Shown here piece after piece: positions 1 to 10,818 of a stretch of 64,000 nucleotides of DNA (the first letter of the stretch is position 1; each line of letters starts with the position of its first letter). The position numbers and the translations under genes are program-made. The notes beneath the pieces are model-generated. The model was not told where the DNA came from. It saw only the letters and a list, made by a program, of their open reading frames with translations, and ran no database searches. The stretch is from Ophiodon elongatus (lineage: Eukaryota; Chordata; Actinopteri; Perciformes; Hexagrammidae), in the NCBI GenBank assembly GCA_016806645.1, contig JACSYO010000535.1:1252001-1316000 (forward strand), given 5' to 3'.

Positions 1-2525
1 AGAGATAGTGGTTTGGCATACTCAGACAGGAAATGGGAAAATGTGCCGACTGCCACCGCTGTTGCTAAATCGCATGTATTCAGAGGAAAAAACAACCCGA
101 CACACTCATGCTGCATTCTGGGATAAGTGCGGCGCAAATGAAGAGTTACTTTGGGAGGTTTTTATGGATACGTCTGCATATTGATCTCTGTGGTCCCTGC
201 TGACAACTGCACCAGTTGGTGATTTATGAGCTATTCTGTGGGATCAACAAAAAATGAACAGGCGGTTGCATATATCAGGTGTTTTGCGGTGCCCATGTGA
301 ACCCATCTGCACAGCCTCATTTCCCTCAGCGTGAGGCATCATACATCTTTCAAGACGGGTGACATGGAGGCGAAACGAGACACGACTGCAACACGTCTCG
401 GCTCGGTGTCGGTGTGTGTCGAAAGAGTCAAATCCCCCGTGAGCCTCGGCGTAGAGGAAAAAGATGGAGTTGTTTGTTTAACCATGAGACTGAGTCAGAG
501 TCGACAGCAGTCACTCTGACAGATGAACAACACAGATGGATTTAAAGTGGACATTCAACCTGGAAGGCCGCCTCGCCTCGGCAGCCCCCACACGCTCGTA
601 TTAATACTGCAAACTTCTTAATAGAATCACTTCACTCCGCCTTCTTCCTGACTCAGTCAGGGCTTTTCCTCTCTTTCTATGGTCACACCCAAACCATTTA
701 ATCAATCAGTTTGTTTCCTCCTTCTCCAAGGCCACTCCTAAACCAATCTTATCCTCCCTATAAAACATAAAATATAGACGACTTTGACAAATGTGGTTCC
801 ACATTCATCACCATCCCTCTTACTGATCTTTTTCTTCGCCATTACCAGTCCTGGGGTTAGTTGTCTGAGTACATTACTGAAACTCATCGCAACACAAAAC
901 CCAATCAGGTCGCAATCAGGGGTCAATATATTGTCTACTTACATAAATGTGTGGTTTGTAAGCGTTACTTTTTTCATCAATGATGTTTTCCAACACCTCT
1001 GCATCCACATGTGATGTGTTTATAATACTCTTTTTTTTATTTTTTTTTACTTAAGACATTTTGTCATTTCACATTAGGAAAAGCAGGGGTGTAAATGATA
1101 AAATCAGTTAATTATGACCAAATTGCTTTCAGCTGCTTCAGTTTGAGGGTCCTGGTATTGACTTGCCTGGCTCACTGTGGTGACTTGGACAGATCCATCA
1201 TTAAGTAACAACTGTTCTTACTCTCACCCTCCACATAAACACTCGCCAATAGCAGTCGGTTATAGATTCAAACCTTCCTTTCAATCAATTGTCTTTCTAA
1301 TTAAATAAACACAAAGAAACGTTGTCCTGTGTCCCACACGTGACGTAGACATCAACAACCAGACTGATGAGCAGAGCTATGACAGAACGAGTATGAGGAC
1401 TTCCTAAAATAGGCTGAAACTCACTCACGTGCACGTAAGATCCAGAGCAGGCTGGGGAGGTGCAACGGTGACAGCTGGCTCTGTTAGAAGGTTATGGTCG
1501 ATTCTTTTCCTCCAGGACTTTTGCTTTTGCAGAGCCAGTGAGGCTCTCGTCTCTCTTTGAGGCACTTTGAAAGACCTCCGCTTGTACAGTATGCATTGCA
1601 TCTACTTGTTGGGTTGGAGATGGTCTTAATGCTGAAGGATTGCGTCATTGCAGTTGGAAAAAAATGAGTTAAAATCAAAGTGTAAAAAGGCTTTAGTTTT
1701 TCAAGTGTGGAGCTTTAATATTTTTGGATCAATCTCACTTTTTGGCAAACGAAGAGGAAGACTAAACTGTGTTCTGGGATGGTATTAAGATCCGGCACTA
1801 CAGCTCAGCCTCCTCACACACTAAATCCTACATTTGTGCACAGATGTGTTGGAGGATGAGCTGGTCATAAAGTGGAATTTTGAATTCTCCTTTACCAACC
1901 AACGAACAGCTTGTTGGCCACCGGAAACCGCAGTTACCGAGGCTTAGTGCCATATTTCATCACTTCTCAACGGTTGGCTAAAGTTGTACAGCCACAACAA
2001 ACGTGTGGTCTGTGGCTGTGTAGAGCTGATGAACTGACTGCTACAACTAAAATACTCATTAGAGCTTTTACAAAGTAAACAGACTTGCTGAAGCAGGTTG
2101 TGGATAAAGCACATTTTTCAAATTCCCCAACAGGACGATAGAGAGTGATGGGTGCTTCATTTTCCATCTGGTCTGGACAAGTTCACTGGTCAACAGATGT
2201 CATCACGAGCAAGTCACTCAAATGTGTCGAAGCTACAATCCTGCATTATGTCCGCCTTCATTCAGGCCTGTAAATCTACTATATGAATGAAGGATGTCTG
2301 GAACAATTTAATATGAATTCTGTCCCTCCCTCTCGGGTGAATTTGAGAGACAATCTGTGATACAAATGTAAAATCACAGTTGACGCTTCAACAAAATACA
2401 GACTTTCTTGTACCAACCGCCTTAGATTGCGTGTGCACATATACCTGCGTTAAATGGTGATTAAACTACTGACTGGGTCTTAACGATATCATGTAAATAT
2501 GATTTCTGTTTGCAGGACAGAATGG
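1..2525. other. Intergenic sequence, no gene recognised
   Basis: I see only short open frames on both strands, none with a recognisable domain or a consistent splice-site series. The composition is ordinary AT-rich teleost intergenic DNA. It lies beyond the likely 3' end of znf711. A distal exon of another gene cannot be excluded without comparison to other fish. Confidence 0.5.
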
Positions 2526-2549
2526 ACAAAAAGCATAAAAAGATAATTG

Positions 2550-2555
2550 TTTATT
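2550..2555 (-). terminator. znf711: Candidate znf711 polyadenylation signal
   Basis: An AATAAA hexamer on the minus strand about 1.7 kb downstream of the znf711 stop codon. It is one of several possible AATAAA or ATTAAA sites in this AT-rich stretch, so use of this particular site is a guess. Confidence 0.3.
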
Positions 2556-4273
2556 TTGGTTCTTCCCCACCAGTAGTTTATCCACAATCAGACTGAAAGA
2601 AAATATAGACTAAAGGTACACGAAATGCGGGGGATTTTTAATATATACCACAATGAATTTCATGGAGACAGCATATGTGCATACTTTAAAGACTAATGCC
2701 AATATGATGACCAATGACTTCAAGGGAATAGTCCCATGTTTGGGATTGGGTTGATTATTTAGGACTGCAGGACGAGGGTCTGGGGAACTTGTTAGTGAGC
2801 ACAAACAAAACACAAAACCAAATCACTTTTCCATAGAACAAAACAATAAATGGTTCACCCACCACTGTCAAAGACAATTCAGTTCTGATGCAGTAATGGA
2901 TCGTGCCCACTTGCGAGAGATAACAATCTTTACCTTTCCCAACTCACAAAGCTCTGTAGTTGTTTATTATCTAGGGTTTATATATATATATAGATATATA
3001 TAGATATATCTATATATATATATAGAGAGAGATATATCTATATATATGTACACACGTAATTAAAATATAAAAAAAAGTAATTAAAGTGCTTTTTACTGAC
3101 TCAACACACACAATCTCTGAGAGAAAGGTATTGGTACAGCATGTTTGAGAGTTAAAAATCACTTATTTTCTGGTTGGCTGTGTTCATCAGTACTTAAGGG
3201 GTAAAGACCAACAGATGTACGGCATGATTGCAATCGAATGGTTAACTGAGCGCGCACACCTGTGTCATCGGTAACATCACACGTACGCAACTTACAGCGG
3301 CAGTCAGGTGTAACCAACTCAGGGGTTTATCAAACGCAAAGCCAACCATCTGTCAAGTTCATATACTAATACACCTGTGAACTTTGTGCACCATCACAGT
3401 AGATACAATAGTAGATATCTGTGTCAGAAATGTGTTGTGTACACTAAAAGGGATTTTTTTATTCTACTAAAATACCAACCGCACCATTTCTCCTCCTTGT
3501 TAGACACTGCTGATTAGACACTGCTGATCGGACCAGAAAGGGTTTGATTTAACTTTTAAGACATATTGAACAGAACACAGTCTATATTTTACATGATTAA
3601 TTTAATAGAACTCCAAGTGTTCAGACCTGGCAGGAAAATCCAAAATGATGGAAGTTAAACGGTTTGATTTAATGAAATATCTTTTTAAGGTGCGTAATGC
3701 GTCAACATCACTCAAAACCATTTATGAACTCATGAATGGCCTTGCCCCTTAAAGACCAGATGGCATTGGAAACAAATGTCAGGATAAAAACTGGTTAATA
3801 GGGAAAAGAGATACTAGTTGGTACTATGGAGGTAAACTTCTCCGGTGCTCATTCCACATCATCTGAAGAACTGGCATGACGTTCACAAAGCACCACTTTC
3901 TGTTTTACAGGACAGAGTCATCATCTTGCAGCATTTCAGCTGAGTGGGTATAAAAATATAGACATTTGAGACCCTGAATATATGTTCATATGTGATTTTC
4001 TGCAACAAAACAAAACACAATTTACAGCTGTCCCACTCAGTGTACACACTGTCTTTTTTTAGTCTTCGCCCCCATCTAAAATGTGTTCTTGCATTACCCC
4101 TGGGGGAGGAGGTTTACACCCATAACAACACAGAACACACAACGGCAATTATAATGTTGTCGTCTTCATTAACAGCATCAGCGTCATTTCTTTGTTAATA
4201 CACTAAAATTACCTCTGGGTGTGTGACACAGATTTACTCAGGAAAGAGGAGTGTGTTTGTGTGCGCAATGGCA
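2556..4273 (-). other. znf711: Probable znf711 3' untranslated region
   Basis: About 1.7 kb directly downstream of the znf711 stop without any recognisable coding exon, ending near an AATAAA signal. Long 3' UTRs are usual for this zinc-finger family. It contains an AT-rich dinucleotide tract near 2979-3049 and a short direct repeat (GACACTGCTGATTA-like, twice) near 3503-3530. The exact end is inferred. Confidence 0.4.
2979..3049. repeat. Imperfect TA/TATC microsatellite
   Basis: Alternating TA with interspersed GA and TC steps forms an imperfect palindromic tract of about 70 bp. It lies in the presumed 3' UTR or flank of znf711. Confidence 0.85.
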
Positions 4274-7200
4274 TTACATCAACATGTCTTTGTGATGCCT
4301 GGCTATGTGCTGGCTCTTCTCCGAGGGCCTCCTAAAGCCCTTGGTGCAGTAGTCGCAGCGGTGGGGGTAGTCCTTGGTGTGAATGGAGATGACGTGGCGT
4401 TTGAAGCCAGAAGCGTCCGTACTGTTATACTCACAATACTGGCACTGATAAACCTTTCTACCGCTGTGCGTCTTCATGTGCTTCTTCAGCTCAGCGGGCT
4501 GCCGGAAGCCTCGCCGGCAGCGCTTGCACTTAAAGGGGAGGTCCTTCGTATGCAAGGACAGGATATGGCGACTCAAAGTGAAGGTGTCGGGAGCGTTGAA
4601 GTTACAATGACGGCACTGGTGCACCTTGTTGCCCTTGTGTGTCTCCGCGTGCTTCTTCAACTCCGAAGGCCTGTGAAAGCCTTTCTCACACACGTCACAC
4701 TGATGAGGGAAGTCCTTGGTGTGAACAGAGATGATGTGCCGTTTCAGGTCACTGGAGTTGGTGCTCTTGTGCTCACAGTGTGGGCACTGGTGGGTCTTGT
4801 GGCCTTGCACCATCTCTATATGACGCTGGAGTTCCCGTGCGTCAGCGTAAGCTTGGGGACAGTGACTGCACTTGAAAGGCAGATCTGCGCCGTGCTTGCT
4901 CTTTATGTGAGTCTTAAGGTTGGACTGATCTGCACAGCGGAACTCGCAGTGCGGGCAGTGGTAGGGCTTCTCCCCCGTGTGGGTCCGCATGTGCTTCTTC
5001 AGCTCCGACGGGTGGCGGAAGCCTTTGGCGCACTCGACACACACATGTGCAAAGTTCTTGCTGTGCACAGCCAGCAGGTGACGGTTGAGCAGGCCTTGTT
5101 CGGCCGTCTCATAATCGCAGTACTTGCAGTGATGCAGTTTGGGCTCCCGGTCCTTGACGATGAGCTTATCGGAGCCCAGGGGGCTCGACTCATGGTAGCG
5201 CCGTGTGTACTCGCTGTATTCTGGAGAGCGCTCATTGTTGTGACTCAGCAGCTTGTGACTCTCCAAGTGGTTGTGGAAACTGACCTTCTTGTTGGTGGTA
5301 AAGTCGCAGTCTGTACACTGGTACTTCTTTTTGAGCAGGTGGTCCGGGTGGTTCTTCATGTGGCATTTGAGGAAGCCTCTTGAGCGAAACTTCTTTCCAC
5401 ATAAGTGGCAGGGGTAGACAGTCAAAGGCATACCGTCTGGTCCAATTATAACAGCTGGAAGAGATGGTTGAATATGCTGTTAACAACATTTTCAAATTGT
5501 TAAATCATCTAATCATAAAGATTTCATCATCATCCAAGAACTGTATGCCGTTCATACCAGTCTGACACTGTCGTGTATCTCCTTTCTTCTTTTTCTTAGC
5601 TTTGGGTTTGAGGACACGGTTGGCACCCAGCCCCTCTCGGATTTGAAGAAATGGTGTAGCAGCTCCATTCTTCACCTGATCAATGGTGTTACCTGCACAG
5701 ACAGTTTAGATTTCATTTTCGGCAGGACAAAAGACACGTCACATGCTAAAATGTGTTATTTGAAAATATGCTTCATGCCACTGCCATGTTATAGCCATGT
5801 TTTATATTTCAAGCTATGACATTTGCTGTACTAAGTGGCCAGACATAGACAAAAATGTTTTGTTGTTGAGTAAATTCTCTTTCCGATCTCCTTTCAACAG
5901 TCAAAGACTGAAGGTTGATTCCTTCTACTTATTACAGCCACACAACCTGTCTGACAAAATGGACTAAAAGCTGTGTCATTAAGGAACATACTAATGTCAT
6001 CATCGTCATCCTCATCACTGTCGTCCTCATCGTCCTCTTCTTCTTTTGGATGGTTCTTGACTGCCATGTAGACCATCTTGTCACGGCCAACTCCCAGTCT
6101 GCCCGATGATGCAGCTTCCAGGTCAGGATGACCGTTCTGGTAATCATCCTCAGTTATTACCTCTGTTCCACCTGGAAAGACAGAAAAATGACAATTGAAT
6201 CAAAGCCATGAACTACATTCCTTTTAACGCATTAGTTGCATCCGGTCTAAATGGGTTAACAGGGCGGTATCTACTTGTGTTGTTGAAATTATTTAATTGA
6301 TTATACTTAAAAGTCACTTGCCTAAATCGTCATCCGCTTCTGCTTTGAAAATGTAGACTTTGATGACCTCAGAGCCGTCCTCCTCTTTACATTCCTTGTC
6401 TTCCATCACCTCAGTGCTGATCTCCAGGGGAGTGTCTCCTATGTCCAGCTTCTCTCCCACCTCATCCACTAAAGCAACACAAATAGCCATAGTTCAGCAA
6501 TAATAAAACACGGCATTGCAGAAAAATAATATTTATTAATATAAGTTCTCATGTGGCAAGCTGTCTTACAGGAGATCATGAGGTAATCTTCAGAGCTGCT
6601 TCTTGCATCATCATCCTCGTCTGTCTGCAGGGGAACAGCCTCAGCTGGCAGCTGTTGGTGGATTATGGTCTCGGAGTTGGCCTCTGTCACCATCAAGCCT
6701 TCCGACACAAGCTGGTGGTCCAGAGTGTTGTCCTGGTGCTCAGACAGTAGCTCCGCCACAAACACCTGGTCTGGCATGTCGTCATGGTGGTGGTCCGAGT
6801 CCTGGATGAGGTCTGAAGTTAGGACATGATGATGATGATGGTGATGATGATGGTGATGATGGGGGTCCATATCGTCCTCTATTGCAACCTCTGTGCCCAG
6901 AATATTCTCAGGCATGATCACACTGTGTTCCGAGGACACCATGTCTTCAGTGGTCATTTCATGTGCTTCCACCCCCTGAGACTGCAGACTTTCGACGTCT
7001 ACCTCCAGGCCTTCGACAACCTCAGCTTCCAAACCCTCCACTTCCACTTCTTCCTCAAGGCCCTCGACAACGTGAGCTTCCAGGTCCTCAACATCTACCT
7101 CAGTTTCCAGGCCCTCCACCACGTGCGCCTCCAGACCCTCCACTTCCACCTCACCCTCTAGGCCCTCGATAACATGAGCCTCCAGCTCAACCACCTGTGT

Positions 7201-7998
7201 CTGTAGGCCGTCCACCTCTTCTTCCTCCAAGCAGTCCACATCGGCATGTAAGCTCTCCACCACCTCAGTCTCCAGTTCTTCGACTACCTCCGTCTCTAGG
7301 CCTTGAACCACTTGAGTCTCTAGGCCTTCCACCTCAAGTTCGTGCTCCAGGAGGATGCCCTCGTCCGTCATCACATCAGAAAGAAGCATACCCTCGGGCA
7401 CAGACACCACAATGTGCTCCCCATCAATGTGAGCCAGACCCCCCATTCCTGCCACTGTAAACACAAGACACAGAGAGGGGTGCATGAAAAAGAGTTTAAA
7501 AAACAAAATGACAAGTAAAGCTAAAAACTGTTTTTGCACATTCTAGCTACAGCAAACATATCTGAGAAGCTTGTCAAATGTTTGTGAAGGTGTATCATCA
7601 TCTTCTTGTTGTTGGTATGCTGTGAGAATGTCAGACTGACTTTTGTATGTCACTGTGACTTTATTATTTAGGCAGAAGATTAAGTTAAATGGCCTTTACA
7701 CTGTCAACTTGGCAGCTGTGACACAAATAACCTGATTATTATGTGTAGGGGGATGGTCTCTTATCATGGTATACAGTAGTCACATGCTTTCAGGAAATTA
7801 CAGTTTCTATATTTATGACCTGTAGGCTTTAGCTTTACTCGTGGGGTAATGCATCTTGGATCATCTCGGATTTTGCATGTTGAGATTATTAGTTCACCAT
7901 GTCCTATTTGACCACCTACCAAAGTCTTGCATGATCATTGCGTGGGGCATCTTGAGCTCCTGAGTGTGCAGCTCCAACACCCCTCCTCCTTGATCCAT
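4274..7998 (-). CDS. znf711: Zinc finger protein 711 (ZFX/ZFY/ZNF711 family transcription factor)
   Basis: Nuclear sequence-specific transcription activator of the ZFX/ZFY/ZNF711 family. Coding exons, 5' to 3': 7998-7920, 7454-6570, 6468-6322, 6171-5992, 5692-5558 and 5454-4274. They join in phase to 868 aa. The N-terminal half is acidic: it opens with MDQGGG, then GGLAHIDGEHIVVSVPE, a Glu/Leu/Val repeat block at about residues 67-186, a His12 run, EDYLMISL and MVYMAVK, followed by a basic KPKAKKKKK nuclear signal. From about residue 484 come 12 recognisable C2H2 fingers plus a degenerate third finger, ending RHHKDMLM. The stretches SPLGSDKLIVKDREPK and FRCADQSNLKTHIKSKHG match my recollection of ZNF711 and not of ZFX. 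The last fingers are the DNA-contacting group that reads AGGCCT-type sites in this family. The intron after 6322 has a GC donor. The start is the first ATG of its exon. Confidence 0.93.
6826..6861 (-). repeat. znf711: Trinucleotide tract encoding His12 in znf711
   Basis: Twelve consecutive CAT/CAC codons encode a polyhistidine run inside the acidic activation region. The CAC interruptions make it less prone to slippage than pure CAT. A shorter His3 follows 16 residues later. Confidence 0.95.
6976..7335 (-). repeat. znf711: Degenerate acidic peptide repeat in znf711 exon
   Basis: About 120 codons (residues about 67-186) repeat variants of GLEAHVVEGLETEV and GLEAEVVEGLE. At least eight units of 10-16 residues are visible, rich in Glu, Val and Leu. 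The region occupies the place of the acidic transactivation domain and appears longer than I recall from mammalian ZNF711. Confidence 0.85.
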
Positions 7999-8129
7999 GT
8001 CTTTACTCTGGAAAAATACTGAAAATTGCAGTGTACACTGTGTTAACCGTTTTCTTGACCTTTGTTAATGTGAATTACTAAAAATGAAAGTGAAAGCACC
8101 ATCTAACAAGGCCGGTATTTAATACATAC

Positions 8130-8216
8130 CTTCACATTTGATGACAAAACGCTTAGAATACAACCAATAGGATATTTGATGTGCTTCCTTCCATCAAGGT
8201 AAATTTATCAATCCCT
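8130..8216 (-). other. znf711: Candidate znf711 5' noncoding exon
   Basis: On the minus strand a pyrimidine tract and CAG acceptor precede position 8216, and AAG followed by GTATGT gives a good donor after 8130. The 87-bp exon lies just upstream of the first coding exon and holds no useful open frame, so it is probably 5' UTR. Confidence 0.45.
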
Positions 8217-8929
8217 CTGACAAAGAAAACAAAGAAACAAGTGTTACTCTTAAGCGTTGCACTGATGTTAGAAGAGAGAGGAAAGAAGTAATGAGTTAGT
8301 TAGTGACGCTCAAGTGTTGTAAAAACATTACAACATTTCTACATGGGCTCAGGTTTATAATAAGGACACTGGTGGCGCCACAATTAAGGCAGAAAAACTC
8401 TGTCCGCTACCACTGAGTATGGGGGCAGCTGTGTTGTTGACCAGTGGCTCCATCCATTGCTTATGAAGAGTACTACAGGCAGCTTCAACCGGGGGACATA
8501 TAGCCATACACCTGGAGCTGGTTGAGCCTGATGGCTGCAGCCCAGCCGAGACAAAGGGCTGTCCCGCTCAGTGTGCAGGAGGATGAGCTCACGGGCAGCG
8601 GCTCTGATTGCTCCTAAAAGATGAGTCCGGATTGTTTTTAATGAGAAGAAGTGCATCGCCGTCACATGACTGCTCAAAATTAGCCAAATATGTAACGTTA
8701 ACGTCTGCAAAGATCTGCAGCGACGATATGGGTCCCCGATTCCCACGGATATATATCGCATTGGGACAACTAATACGGTGCTGCCACTTGTGTCGTTTAA
8801 AAACAGCATCGCAGTCCAGACTCCGCATACAACTACACATGCTGCGAGTTTATGGCCGCCAATGAAAGTACCGCAGACGTTATGCAATGCATACTAAGGC
8901 GGCTACCGCCCTCCACCCACCAGAGCTAA

Positions 8930-9420
8930 CTAGCCACAGCTAGGGCTGTTCCCCCCGGCGCCATTTTGTTTTAGCATAACGGCTAATCCAAGGAACGCAC
9001 CAACCGACCTCATTTTACCAGGGACGTCTCAGCTACACGCACCTTTACAACAACGATACACTCATTAGCATAAGCAACAACCCACTGTGCCTTGTGAGGT
9101 CGTTTTGTCTGAATATCGCGCTGCTCTGCGCCACGACGGCCGTCCGACCGGCTAGCTAGCCTGCTAAGCTAGCTGGAGCCGCTCGTGCCGCATTATCTTC
9201 CATGTTGTTTTTCCGAGAGGCTGAAAGAGGCCCGCTACGGCCGACTGGGCCCTTGCGTCTTATTCCGCGTGCCTTTCTAAAGGACTCAAATTAATTTTAC
9301 CTGATAGCGTCGTCTTCTGACTCTATCGGTGTTTCTCCCCCTTCTCAGTTTTGTCTGTTATTGTTTTGGTTTATTTTTGACGGTAAGCTAAGTGCGGCCT
9401 GCAGTTTTGGATCCCCGGGC
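8930..9420 (-). promoter_or_regulatory. znf711: CpG-rich znf711 promoter and probable first exon
   Basis: A GC- and CpG-rich block between znf711 and the 3' end of slain1. It includes a YY1-like AAAATGGCGCC on the minus strand near 8960-8972. A good splice donor on the minus strand (ATCAG followed by GTAAAA) lies at 9301/9300, so the first noncoding exon probably spans about 9301-9410. The start site itself cannot be read from sequence. Confidence 0.5.
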
Positions 9421-9889
9421 ACCCTTTGCTAGGCCTCGGCCAATCAGCTTGCTTCCTGACAAGCAGAGGGAGGGCGGGGGGCAGACAATGCGTGGCCTCG
9501 TTTACCGCTGATCCCTTACTATTTGCGTCATGCATAAGAGAGCAGAGTTACATTAACACAGGCTTTCTCGTAATGGGAACATATCTACGCCCGGGTTTGG
9601 GACACATAATTAAAACAGTATCACATCAAGAATTATATATTTTGTTTTTAATGTGGTTGCAGACTGCAGTCAGACTTTGTATGCACGGATGAGGCCTGTA
9701 GGCCATTTTGTCACAAGGGGTGGGTAGTCCAGATCTCATTTGTGAGGAAATATCCGGGAGATGCTGATGGTACTGCTGCTACTGCTGCTACTGCTGCAGA
9801 TGGATTGCTTTGGGACTAAAAAGCCTGCGATAACAAACAGCACGCACGGATTGTATAAGAAGTACAAACAAATGTTGCAATTATAGTTT
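9421..9889. other. Short spacer between slain1 3' end and znf711 promoter
   Basis: No gene is seen. A CTGCTACTGCTG-type triplet tract lies near 9768-9797. The spacer is short, so slain1 termination and znf711 initiation are within about 500 bp of each other. Confidence 0.5.
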
Positions 9890-9899
9890 CAGGGTAGAC

Positions 9900-9905
9900 T
9901 TTATT
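9900..9905 (-). terminator. slain1: Candidate slain1 polyadenylation signal
   Basis: Minus-strand AATAAA about 0.9 kb downstream of the slain1 stop and upstream of the znf711 promoter. It is the most distal site that still precedes the next gene. Another AATAAA-type site lies near 10176. Confidence 0.4.
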
Positions 9906-10818
9906 ATTAATTTTCATTACAGCTCCTAATTGTCAGAGGCGCTCTGCATGAGGGTGCATAGCTGTCTTAAGGCACAAGGCCTTAGTGCATAAACATTTTC
10001 TTCATTACAGTGGTATCCAAAAGCACACTCAGAACCAAATATTGATATGCAGTAAAAATGCCTGCAAAATGCAGCACCATAACAGTACCTTTTTAATGAC
10101 TCGAGATTCTTCTGGAATTAGAAAAAGTTTTGCAGCTGAAATGCGCCTTGGCACAAACCCTATTTTCCATTTTTTCTTTATTATTTATAAGGGCAGTGTG
10201 GTTTACAGGAGTTGCATTGCTGTGTAAGCAAAGAGCAAAACACAAGTACAACACACATCTAAAGATGATCACACAATGAACCAATCAAACATTCATAAAT
10301 TCACACAGATCATATTGCAGTTACATGATAAGGATAAAAATAAAATAAAAAAAATCAAGCATGCAACATTCAGCACCTTGACCTAGTAGGAATGCACACA
10401 GAAAATGAACAAACCACCTATATCTTCATTTAAATTGTCTTCATATCAATTACATCAAGAGAACAGTGATACAACCCTTAATATTCCAGCAGTTTCTCAC
10501 AATTACCATAGAAAAATAAGTAAAATTGACACAAACAAATCTTCTGGAAGCTCAGAGTTGGTCTATATCACAAGGGGAGTGTGCATGTGTGCCTTCGTGT
10601 CTGCCTACACATCCTCTTTGTGTGGGTTGACAATGTTTCATGCGAGGGAAAGAGATAAGTCTCGACTACGAATCCAGTGCAGCCCAGCGCTCCAGTCTGA
10701 AATGGGGACCGAAAGGTTGTACGACACGTTTGTGGACCCAGTGGCTGTGTTCTTTGAGAGTACTACGAGAGGTCAGGTGAGGGTTGCAGCAGAGGACATC
10801 CTTCATCACCGGCCAGGC
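9906..10818 (-). other. slain1: Probable slain1 3' untranslated region
   Basis: The roughly 0.9 kb following the slain1 stop. A plus-strand open frame of 148 codons at 10405-10851 overlaps it but shows no domain and is best read as chance. Confidence 0.45.

Noticed and set aside
4223..5383. 386-codon plus-strand open frame
   Set aside because: It is the exact antisense of the zinc-finger exon of znf711. The repeated finger codons leave the opposite frame open, and its product is a monotonous Val/Leu-rich sequence with no domain.
6826..7460. Plus-strand frames opposite the znf711 acidic exon
   Set aside because: They are shadows of the GLE repeat and the His run (Met/Val and Pro-rich translations).
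8384..8887. 167-codon minus-strand open frame near the znf711 promoter
   Set aside because: No recognisable domain, no splice support and no family resemblance. It overlaps the region between the promoter and noncoding exon 2 and may include old repeat sequence.
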